NCBI GenBank assembly: GCA_951799445.1
Contig: OX637287.1
Location: forward strand, 48,513,724 to 48,577,723
Source of the DNA: Pseudisothecium myosuroides
Taxonomy: Eukaryota; Streptophyta; Bryopsida; Hypnales; Lembophyllaceae
Direction of reading: 5' to 3'
DNA length: 64,000 bases
Shown: piece after piece, positions 46,934 through 56,790 of the stretch
How the letters are laid out: each line of letters begins with the position of its first letter
Position numbering within the stretch: position 1 is the first letter of the stretch
Program-made: the position numbers and the translations under genes
The notes under the pieces: model-generated
Told to the model about the DNA's origin: nothing
The model's input: only the letters and a program-made list of their open reading frames with translations
Databases searched by the model: none

Positions 46934-47106
46934 ATTTTGAAACTAGTGAATGACAAGCCACGAGGTTCGAACCTTAGACCTCATCCTTGGGGCCCAAGGC
47001 TCACTACCACTACACCATGCTCTAACTCCTATGACTACTATTGGAATGTTTATCTATTTACTTAGTAATTGATAAAATGTAGTAATTTTGAAACTAGTGA
47101 ATGACA
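46934..47106 (-). mobile_element. tRNA-like insertion flanked by 22-bp direct repeats
   Basis: The 22 bp starting ATTTTGAAACTAGTGAATGA occur at 46,934-46,955 and 47,085-47,106, around 129 bp. On the minus strand the insert contains a polymerase III A-box-like TGGTGTAGTGGTAGTG (47,017 to 47,002) and a B box GGTTCGAACC (46,973 to 46,964) about 40 bp apart, with an anticodon-arm-like CCTTGGGCCCCAAGG between. It resembles a tRNA-derived SINE head, but no A-rich tail follows. Part of the direct repeat overlaps a local duplication (AATGTAGTAATTTTG), so boundaries are not certain. Confidence 0.6.
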
Positions 47107-47540
47107 ATGTAGTAATTTTGTCTGTAAATAGTAAAAGTGTGTTGTTTACCGTGTTATATAGAAAATTGATTGAAATTGCACATAGCAATTATAAATTTCC
47201 ACATGCTGATGTTTTGATAAGTGGTGTTATCCATGATTTTACTACGTTGACAATATGGGAAAACAAAATAATCTCCCTGTGTGTATGGACTAGTGTACCT
47301 TGTACCATTGCCATAGTCAAAATAAAAGGAAAAGTAATATTTTTAAATTTTTTGAATTCATAAAAACTTTGAAATCATGTTTGAAATTCAATAACTTTCA
47401 CACTGTAGGTCCATTTGCCACGAAACAAAGTTTGTACACCCCAGCCTCCTCGCCTCCTCACAGAGCGCTTTCCAACAATATCAAGAATGCAACCGAAAAA
47501 CACATGATCCTAGAGATCTCACCATAATAAGCAAAAGAAA

Positions 47541-48080
47541 CAAACAAGTTCATGTAAGGTATGGATGTTTTATTTCATTGATTTGGGGGCTTTGAGGTCT
47601 ATAATAAGCAATTTTTGCTAGAGAGATGAAGCTACTTACATTGATGGAAAATGGAAAACATGCAAAAACAAGGATGACAATCCAATTATTCACCCTTGGT
47701 TGTGAAAGTTCAAAAAGAAGCTATTGATCATCATAAAGTTTTCCCACAATTTTTTTGATTTTATGATATGAGGGAAAAAAATCCATGAGGATTTGAAGTG
47801 ACAACCCAAAGCCACTTCTCCCTTCTCCAAAAATTCACCAAAAATTGCACAATCAGTCATTTCTTGATCAAATTGCACCAACAAATTCAATAAAAAAAAT
47901 CTTCAAGGTCTTTTTGTTATTTGCAAATTGCTAGTGAGCTTCACATTTTGAATTTTCTACAAATGTAGTTGCAGAAACCACATGATGGTCTTACAGTCCT
48001 TTTTTTTTTTTTTTTACACAAATAAAGGATTACCTTTTCTGCAAAGGGAAGAAAAATACTAGTACACAGCTGCAAACGGC
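47541..48080. other. AT-rich spacer
   Basis: A poly-T run lies at 47,999-48,015. No gene recognised. Confidence 0.4.
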
Positions 48081-48400
48081 TTGGGTGACAAAGGACTTAT
48101 GGACTTATGGTTAATCCAAGCCTCCTCACTTCCCTCCCTCCCTCGCCCTTGGTTCTGGTCCACCGCCCATCAATGCAATGAAGAAAAGCCGGCTGGAGCT
48201 GGAGCTGCTGGGCCCGATCCTTGCAGATCTGCACAAGGGCTGTCTGGACAGGGTAGTGGACCCAGAGAGCAAGAGAGTGAGTCACCGGCACCCGAGGACG
48301 ACGTTGCCGTGCAGCTCTGCCACCACTCTGCCTGCGCGCGTGAACGACGGACGGATCACGGATATCTACCTATCGCCACAGGAAGGTACTGACTGAGGGA
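48081..48400 (+). other. GC-rich island, possible coding remnant
   Basis: A sharp local rise in GC with two overlapping open frames (103 and 72 codons). The second starts MKKSRLELELLGPILADLHK and looks somewhat protein-like, but I recognise no family and no splice partners. It may be an exon, a captured gene fragment or GC-rich non-coding DNA. Confidence 0.2.
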
Positions 48401-49492
48401 TCGAACTCATCCCAGCAATTGGCCGATCGACCATCGCAACAGTAGTCCAGCCCTTGTGCGTTCAACGTCAATTTCGGAAAATTTGCGGTATTCCAATACT
48501 CTAGCACGTCGAAGGAGTCGCGCCAGGAACACCTTCTTCTCCCCATTCTCAATTTTCAGAGGATGAGGATGTGGTACTTGCTCTTGAAATTACAGAGGGC
48601 TCATTCTCTGAAGATTAATGAGAAGTTTTTTTCTTATTTCCTTTTGACGTGAAGAATGGGTGTGAAGATTGAGAAACCATGTCCATTCTCATTCTTCATA
48701 CGGTGAAAAGGGGAGTCACACCATCTTCATGGAGAAGGGTTCCTATTGGCTCCTCGTCACTCGACACCTTCTCATTCTTCATAGAAGTTTCATTCTCGGT
48801 GAAGGTGTGACAACCCCTATTGAGAGAATCGTGTCACTTCTTATTGCACGTTGTTATACAAGAACAACAAAAAGTAGTGGGGTTGCCTTAAAGCAAAGAG
48901 CTTGTTCACATAATCCAAAACTCCCCACAATTCATGTTGGTGGTAAGTCATATGTGGTAATGTAAACAAAATTCAAGCTTATCGTTGATGTGAAGCGGTG
49001 TATTTGCTTCCATGAATACTTGTCCTAGTTTGTGGCTTGAAATTAGACCTTCCTGAATATCAATGCCACACAATGTTTGAAGCTAGAATGGCGCCCATTC
49101 AACGATATTAATGATTTTTGACACCAATTCGCTCTATTGGAGCTTTCCCTCTTTCGTTCAGTGCTGGATCAAGAATCCCTGACTGAAAAGAGCCCGCCCT
49201 GGCCTGCCTGACTCCGCGGCGTTACATGATTAATTTCATGCTATGTTTGCTGCAGTCTGGGATGGCCAACTGATCGATCATTTCTGAAATTCCTGAGCGT
49301 CCTTCCATAGATTCACATGGCCGCACTTATGGATCGCCTGCCTGCCTGCGACGTACCACGTACTGATGGAGTTCGCGCGTCTGACTGCCTTTTCCGGGGG
49401 AGGCCATCCCATCATTCACCTCACCATTACCGCAGTGAGAAGGGGCAATTGGGGGCAATGCAATCAAGCGTAGGCAACCCATTTCTGATCAC
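48401..49492. other. Intergenic, mixed composition
   Basis: Short repeated CATTCTC/TTCATTCTCATTCTTCAT-like strings occur at 48,540-48,800. Open frames reach 98 codons without features. Nothing further is supported. Confidence 0.35.
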
Positions 49493-50431
49493 TTAACCCC
49501 TAAAGGACCAAGGCCTTTTTTCTGCCAAAAATCACTCAAAACTGCCATATCTATAGCAAAGAGTAAAAAAAATTGAAAGTTGTTCTTTTTCCACATCTAA
49601 CCGTAGGATCTTACACCTAACTAGTATGAGAGTGTGTGGAAAAAATTTCAGAATTTTTGACCGCACAGATTGCAAGATATCTGCGTTTAAAGTGGAAAAA
49701 ACAAGTTTTTCAGCACATTGCGGGACCAGATTTTTTGACTTTAAACATTTTTTAACTTAAAATTTTTGCACTATAGCGTTTTGAGCTTTAAATCTTTATA
49801 GTGGAGAATTGAATTGAGAGTCTACGAAAAAAAAAAATTCAAAAAAACTTAATTATCATTCTTAAAAAAATTGTTAAGTAGAAGTAGGTACAAGATAGAA
49901 GGAAAATCTAAAATATTCATATATTTTAGATGGAATTAAAATACACTAATCCCAATGGTGAGATTGTTCTAACAAGTAAATCAGACCATGCAAAAAAAAA
50001 AAATTTGAAAAATTTGAAAAATTTCATTCCGAAATGCATCCTACAAGTTATTTTTTTCAAGAAGATGCTCTAACTGCCCGAAAAACAAGAATGTCCATAA
50101 CTTTCTCATAACATATCCAAATGAAATGAATCAAAGCTTTCCACATAGGCAAAAATATAATCTATGAGAAAAAAAATATTTAAAAAAAAATTCAAATTTT
50201 TGTCCATTTTTTTTTGCTGCCCGGACTGCCCGCCGTCCCCTGTTTTGAGCTTATATGGTCATAACTTTTTTTCCCGGGCACCGATTGTGAAAAAAATATA
50301 TTCCCACAAAGCTTATCAGTTTTTCTATCTCCAAAAAAAGTTTCAAAAAATCATGACAAAATTTCAGCCCGTAGGTACCTCCCCGAAAACGCATTTGTCC
50401 CCCGAAGGGACAACAGTCCTTTAGGGGTTAA
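49493..50431 (+). mobile_element. TTAA-flanked element, subfamily 1, best-preserved copy (931 bp)
   Basis: TTAA on both sides and perfectly mirrored 14-bp ends: CCCCTAAAGGACCA at the left, while the right end reads CCTTTAGGGG. Landmarks in order: GCCATATCTATAGCAAAG, AACCGTAGGATCTTACACC, GATTGCAAGATATCTGCG, CATAACTTTCTCATAACATA, AATCAAAGCTTTCC, GGTCATAACTTTTTTTCCCG, and GTCCCCCGAAGGGACAACAG near the end. No reading frame of note. Confidence 0.9.
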
Positions 50432-50931
50432 GCAGTAAGTTACACATATCTGCACGGTGAGTTTCTCCAGTGGGGAAATTTTCCCATGTGCAGAAATACA
50501 ATTTGGAAGGGTTCCATAATTTTTGTAGATTTTTTTTCTTCTCAAAACAGAATTATGAGTTGGAATTTTTCAGTTGAAGATTCTATTCATCCCATACCGG
50601 TGATATAATGTTTGCTATTTCCAACCATGGGCTGAAAACATAATTGACCAAGGATTGGTTGCAATATCAAGAGACTTGTAGCCAACCATAATGCGGCACA
50701 TCTGTACCGAGAACTATGCCATAATTGATTACTATTCATCTGAAGTGCATAGAAAGAAGGTACCCTATGCTATCGAAGTGGAAGTGTGTGTGTGTGTAAT
50801 CAAGAATGGGTTGCTTTCCATACTACAAAATCAAACGCGCCACGAGATATATCTAAAGGCCTGAGTTTGTTGTTGGACAAATGTTAAGTATATCCAAAGC
50901 CAATCAAATAAGAAATAGGCTACTAAGTATC
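50432..50931. other. Spacer
   Basis: A GT microsatellite (GTGTGTGTGTGTG) occurs near 50,786-50,799. No gene recognised. Confidence 0.4.
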
Positions 50932-51161
50932 TTAACCCCTTAGCGCCTTAATCTTTTCTTGAATTTTTGCTTAGTTTTGCTTATATCTTTATAAATATAC
51001 AATATTTACCTAAAGTTCATCAAATTCATCATACAAAAAGTGTACTTTTTGAAACAATCAAGCATCAGTATGGATGAATAGGAAGTTATGTGGTCAAAAT
51101 AGTTCCTTTAACCTCTTTGCTCATTGTCCCGAATTGGAACATTGGAGCGCTAAGGCGCTAA
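50932..51161. mobile_element. Short YTAA-flanked inverted-repeat element (222 bp)
   Basis: Left junction TTAA then CCCCTTAGCGCCTTAATC. The right end, inverted, reads CGCCTTAGCGCTCCAATG next to CTAA. The flanks (TTAA and CTAA) and the CCCC-type start parallel the larger TTAA elements, but the sub-terminal sequence (TTAGCGC) is different. It may be a separate miniature family mobilised by the same enzyme type. Confidence 0.6.
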
Positions 51162-51850
51162 TCTTACATGTAGGGAGTATATCAAATGTACGAAGTTAGT
51201 ATATAAAATTGGTTTTGGATGTATTTACTTTAGTGATCTCCTCCAAACTAGAACAAAAACATCAAATTTTGAAAATTTGCAATTTCCTCAAAGATGGTAG
51301 TGATTCTAAATTGGCTTCCCATTGGGGGAGTCTTATTCTTTCTTGTTGAAAGAAAGGTAACCATAAATTTAAGTGTAGGGAAAAGGGGAGGGCACACAAA
51401 AAAGAAATGTCAACCAACATCCCAAACAAGCATGGTGAGATTTGTGGACAAAGTAAGGGCCAATTTCCACTTGGGGAAGAAAGACCATCATAGCAGAAAA
51501 CATCTTGATGGCATCAAACTGTTACCCTCTTTCTTTCCACTTATATTGTATATATCATATGGTAATGAAAGTGTTTGGAGAGAATTATGGAGAGTTTGGT
51601 TTTAGTTATTTTCAATGTTTTTTATGATATATTCAATATTGTGGTATGTTTCTTGCATATCTTTTGGATTTTTGTATTTTGAACACATGTGATTGGACAA
51701 CTATTATGTATCAAATTGTGAACATATGTGAGTGCAATTAAAAGCCCATTGATCTCTTCAAGGTAATGTCCTTGAGTTAATTAAGTATATCTTATCATTT
51801 TGTTCACTTTTAGTAATATGGTGTCCTTATTTTGTAACCAATTGTTGACC
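51162..51850. other. AT-rich spacer
   Basis: The 103-codon frame at 51,294-51,605 has no recognised domain. Nothing else noted. Confidence 0.35.
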
Positions 51851-52598
51851 ATGGGGTCATTGCAAGAAAGACCAGTCCTATTTACTAGTCACGGAGCGAG
51901 TGACTCTCTTGTCATCCGCTATAACTTTTGAAGCAAAAGTCCAATGAACATGAAAGTTTTATAAGAGATACCTAACTTAATGGTAATCAGATACCTTATT
52001 TTTTAGAAATTAAAAAATATATATATATTTAAAAAATATTTTTGTTAATTTGTCACAATGTAAGGTTTAGGGTTTTTTACTACGTTAGGAGTCCCCAAAT
52101 TTAATGATCTAGAGCTAAATTTTTGTGGTCTATTTGCATAGTAGAAAAGCATATTCCTACCAAAGGAAATCTAAAAGTATATTATTTTGTGTTCTCCACA
52201 TGAGTGCAAACAGCACTCCCATTGCACTCAATTTCTGAACAATGAAGATGGTTCTAAGATCAATCTTTTGGTGAAATCTCATCATTATGAACTATTTCCA
52301 AATGTCCAATTTCTGGTGTTTTTTTAAATTTCTTTTTCTATTTTTTACAAATTAAAATGTGAAATTATAGTGCAAGTATCCATTTTCTTGAGATTTTGCA
52401 CTCTTCTAGTTCTCCTACTTAGAGAATTTTTCTATGCTTTTTTTCCTAGGGTACCTTCTTCTTAATGGTGTATACATTAATCATATTTTTATATTTTTTT
52501 TAAATTGATTTTCTAATTATAAAGCCCTCCTGAAAGAAAAAATGAGTACTATGGAAAACGCTACGCTTTTTGAACGGTCTTTCTTGCAATGACCCCAT
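51851..52598. mobile_element. Inverted-repeat element with perfect 23-bp ends (about 748 bp)
   Basis: ATGGGGTCATTGCAAGAAAG (then ACC) at the left is exactly mirrored at the right (GGTCTTTCTTGCAATGACCC, then CAT). No coding and no clear target duplication beyond the AT included in the repeat. An internal CTATAACTTTTGAAGCAAAA string near 51,920 is reminiscent of the CATAACTTTTG strings in TTAA elements. The perfect ends suggest recent activity or selection on the ends. Confidence 0.8.
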
Positions 52599-53847
52599 GA
52601 TCAAACAAAATTCAACCATTGAGTTGATATTTATGAACGTAAAAAGTTGAGCCTTATTATATAAATGATATTCTTTACGATTCTTATAGCTTCACATGTT
52701 ATCCTTCTACATGCACAATTAAGTAAAAAATGGGACTATTCATATTTTGTAATCAAGCTTTTGACAAGAAGTTGAGTTGATAACAAAATTGAACCTCAAC
52801 CAAATCAAGTTACTTTAAATTTTATGTAGGTTTGATGCATTCATTGCAAGTCTTCCCACAAGTAAAGCTTGAACATTGCTTTTGAGACCACACACAATGA
52901 ATTTGATCTATTATTTATGATTTTTTTGGAATAGTTAAAATTTTAAAAAATAATAAAAAATATGACCAATGTCATCCTTATTAAACATAATGTGTTTGAG
53001 TTGCATAAACATGATGTACTTTGCTATGATGATTTTCTCTACCTAAGTAGATTGAGGTGTATGTCATTACCAAAAATGATTGATGTTTGACTCCTAAATG
53101 TCCAAGGCATCAAATTTTCGTGTTGACAAAAAATTTCGTGTTGAAAAACCTTAATAATTTATTATTTTCAATAGTTTTTCAAAATAAATTCTTTTTGACA
53201 CTCTCATGATTAAACATCACAGTTTAAATACCCTCATGATTAAACATTTTGACGGTAACTACACATTCAAAGTGTCAAAAATCAACACCTTACTCTAATT
53301 CCAAATTTATCATTGTTACTCCTCCAAAGAATTGCTACAGTTTAGGTGTGGTTTGAAATTTTGAATCTTTCATCAAACCGTAATAAAACTAGCTTGAATG
53401 TTTGTAGCTATGAAGTCTTGCAACTTCTGGGCAACGTTTTTCTAGCAATATTTCTCTCAAAAGTAATACAATTTTTATAGGGAATAATAGGCAATATATT
53501 CTCCCATTTTTAGTGGTTGAAATTGTTGATTTGCTACATATTCTAAGGATAATATCATTCAATTTTGGAAGAATGTACACTCTGTTGGATGAAAGATTTA
53601 AGTTTCATCGACCTTTTTTACATTTCATCCATTTATATAGATGTAAACAATTGCATCACTTAAACAAAGATTGCTATTTAGACGGCCCAAATTACATGAA
53701 AAAAAATTGCTTGAAGATTGTAGTTATGATGTCAATCATGGAGCTTATTGATTACTATTATCAATGACGGTATAAATCGAGGTAGATTTCCACACAAGTA
53801 ACATAAAGTCTGTACTTAAAAATTCTTTGAGTGTCAAATTATTGTAG
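52599..53847. other. AT-rich spacer with a decayed short TTAA-element end
   Basis: CTCCTAAATGTCCAAGGCAT, then TTTTCGTGTTGACAA (53,091-53,127), matches the inverse of the right end of the 567-bp element at 5,934. Its far end is not evident. CCCTCATGATTAAACAT-type direct repeats sit near 53,204 and 53,231. No gene. Confidence 0.4.
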
Positions 53848-54207
53848 TAGAACCTCTAGTAAGCCAGAGGGCCGAGACCGGTCTAACACATTACATTAGA
53901 GTGGTTATTACAATTAAGGAGGGTCATTACATTAATAAAGTTTGCAATCATTAACGAGTTCACAATTATTTTTCATATTGTATTGTATAAATTCAAGATC
54001 ATTTGACACATATTGTACGAACAAAAAATGTTAGACATGTTGCACACATAGACACATATCAATACCTTTCTTGTTTTTCCACATACACACTATGGCTGCA
54101 TGACAGTCACTTCTTAGATTCTATAGGTGGTCTGGTCTGGGACCGGCTATCAATATTACATTGGAGAGACTTATTACTTCAAAGAGTGAGGTTTATTAGA
54201 AGTTCTA
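53848..54207. mobile_element. Miniature inverted-repeat element, pogo-like ends, TA duplication (356 bp)
   Basis: Ends GAACCTCTAGTAAGCC and, inverted, GAACTTCTAATAAACC are directly flanked by TA. Sub-terminal arms also pair (GAGACCGGTCTAAC and CATTACATTAGAG with their counterparts). ACCTCTA-type ends with TA are seen in plant pogo/Lemi-related miniature elements of the Tc1/mariner superfamily. Subclass inferred. The open frame inside is incidental. Confidence 0.7.
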
Positions 54208-54566
54208 CTCTACCGAATAATCAAACTTGATAGTACATTATAGTAATTTGTTTTCTTTACTAAGTAGCCAACAAAATGTGATATGGTTGAATCTTATGGC
54301 TTAGATAGTAATTTAGAACTATCTCCAATAGACTCTTCATTTGTGGCGATCACACGATCAGAGTTACTTTTCTTCTTCTTGTTGACTCTTTTGGGATTCC
54401 TTATATATGTCATGTGCCATGGGATGGCAAAATGACAAATGATATGGAATTTTTACCTATATCCATATTAACATCCATACTTGTACATGTATTTATATTT
54501 GTATGTCATGCCCATATTTGTGTATATATACTAGACATATATTTGTATGCTATTTGAATCCATATT
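54208..54566. other. AT-rich spacer
   Basis: Degenerate ATTTGTATG/CATATTTGT-type short repeats at 54,460-54,560. No gene. Confidence 0.4.
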
Positions 54567-55380
54567 CATCTTTCATATGTACCAAATTTCATGACATTTG
54601 GAAATACGAGTCAAAAGTTATTGCATGATATGTTGTTTGTTTCTCAACTCGGGCAGTCTGGGCAGATTAGAAAAAATCACTTTTTTTAAAAATAAAAATT
54701 TGAAATTGGTTTATTAGATTTATATATACGTGGAAAGCTTTGAATTGTTCCATTTTGATCAATGAGTCAAATGTTATGAGGAATTTTAGTTTGCGGGCAG
54801 TTATGGATTGTCTACTCTAAAATAAACTTTGAAGTCGTTTATTTCACTCAATTTTCAATATTTTTCAAAGAAAATAAAATTGTAGGATGTAGATTGTTTA
54901 TTACAACATTGCAACCATTGGAATTGGCATTTTTCAATTCCATAATTAGCTTCTTAACAATTCAGTGTTTTGAACCATTCTCCACTTCTTTCTACTTATT
55001 ATTTTTTTCCTATATGTTGTACAATTCCAAATAATCTGAAAATTTTCAAGCATGTATCCAACTTGCCCTGAAGAATGAATCCAAAAAAGCACAACCATTT
55101 TGGAATTTTTTCCATAATAATCTGACCTTGTGAAGTGCAGCTGCCAGATTTTTCGCAGGGCCAAAAAATGGACTTTTGTCACTTCAAATGCTAATATCTT
55201 GCAATCTACACGATGGAATTTCTGAAATTTTTTCCACATATTCTCAAACCAAAGTATTACAAGATCCTACGGTTACATGTGTCTAAAAATGATATTTTTC
55301 AAAAATTTGATACTTGTACTAGAAATGGCAGTTTTGGAGCATTTTTGGTGAGAACATAGTCAAGGAACTTTAGGGGTTAA
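54567..55380 (-). mobile_element. TTAA-flanked element, subfamily 2, truncated at left
   Basis: From ATCTTTCATATG onward it follows the copy at 4,683 closely (CATTTGGAAATACGAGTC, AATGAGTCAAATGTTATG, AGATCCTACGGTTACATGTG) to the right end GGAACTTTAGGGG and TTAA (55,377-55,380). About the first 110 bp are missing, replaced by unrelated simple sequence. It is otherwise among the better-preserved copies of its subfamily. Confidence 0.85.
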
Positions 55381-56394
55381 ATTAGCAAAAATCCAGTAAA
55401 CTTTGTTTCTATGTATGATACAAAGCTTTCAACAAGAAACAAGCTTCCAACAAATTTGAATCATTAATTTAAATTAGAATAGATTTCACTTAAACCTCAA
55501 CTTAGAAAGCCAAACATAAAATCCATTTAATAATGGATTTACAGTTCTTAGCACTTGAATTTCTCATTTTTACTTGTTTCATAGGTAAAATTTCACGGAA
55601 TTGACATGCAAAATAAATGCTTGTACAACAAGATACTAATTCAAGTTTTAAGTCTCAAATTGGTTGGATAAATCTCAAACTAGTAAAATAACTTCAATTT
55701 AACATTTGCTATAAAGGAGTAATTTCCAAAGATTTGTGGAGCCCAAAAGGTTTTCAATTGGTATATATTCCATCAATAAAGTCATTTCAAATCATTTACC
55801 AAATGTCTCTTGATTTCTCACAATTTTCGCATGCAATATCCAGATAATACATTCTTTACTACACTAAAGTTCTCTTTGATTTGCCAACAAGATTATATAC
55901 ATATTTGACCACTTTAAATAATTAATAACAACCACATTCAACATTCAAAGCAATGACTTTCATTGTAAGCACTTGATCATCACATTTGAGGCACTCTAAA
56001 AATTGTCATTTCAACAATATATCATTATGAAAATGTTTTTTATTCCATTGAGAGTCTTTTTGGTATAAATAATATTCATAGTATAGGTGATTCATGGTAT
56101 GAGACACATTCATGCTCCCACTGGAAACTTAGTTCCGACTTTGACTACCAATCTCACCCCTTAGCTGGGACCCGCATAATTAGTTTATGTTTTCTTCTTG
56201 CAAACCTAAAAGGTCCAATGGACGACTTCATTGTTAGATGTAGAAATAAAGAATGCACATTTTGGTTCAATAATCAGAGTATTTGGTGACTACCTTGGTC
56301 ATAGGGAGTTGCGTCCTTCCAAGGATAATGGATGGTTATTATTCATTAATTTTTTTTTTCCTCAAGGGTTTGTTGTCAACAATGTTTGGGGAGA
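55381..56394. other. AT-rich spacer
   Basis: No gene, inverted repeat or tandem repeat noticed. Confidence 0.4.
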
Positions 56395-56790
56395 ACTGTC
56401 AATTAGTTCATTATTAACCAATATAATTGGGAAAAAAACTAGGTTGTAATTTGAAAACATCAAGAAGAAATATGGGCAATTTCATTAAAATGGCGGTATT
56501 ATGGCGCCATTGCGACGGTGTGCCATTTTGACCATCTAGGATATGTATAGAGTTCAGAACGGGCGTTTTGAGACATCTAGGACAATTATAGATTTTAGAA
56601 CGGGTCAAAGTGAAGAATATGCATGGCCATTTTAATGAAATTGACCATAAATCTATTTTTTTAAAAATTATTTGGAGTAAAAAATAGAACAAAACCCGGA
56701 CTTGGTACTTGAAAAACCGGTTCAGCATGGGAATTACAGGAAAATAGTGAAATTTCTTTCCCGAAAGCTGGTTCTGCAGATTGAGTGTTT
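56395..56790. repeat. Dispersed duplicate of 45,531-45,760, carrying an insertion
   Basis: Matches the copy near 45.6 kb on both sides of a 175-bp inverted-repeat element, so that element arrived after duplication. The origin of the repeated unit is unknown; no coding sequence is visible in either copy. Confidence 0.6.
56473..56647. mobile_element. Miniature inverted-repeat element, TA duplication (175 bp)
   Basis: Ends TGGGCAATTTCATTAAAATG and, inverted, TGGTCAATTTCATTAAAATG, with TA on both sides (56,471-56,472 and 56,648-56,649). The interior has a direct repeat (GACCATCTAGGA and GACATCTAGGACA, each followed by a TAGARTTYAGAACGGG-like string). TA flanks suggest Tc1/mariner-type mobilisation. 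Confidence 0.8.
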
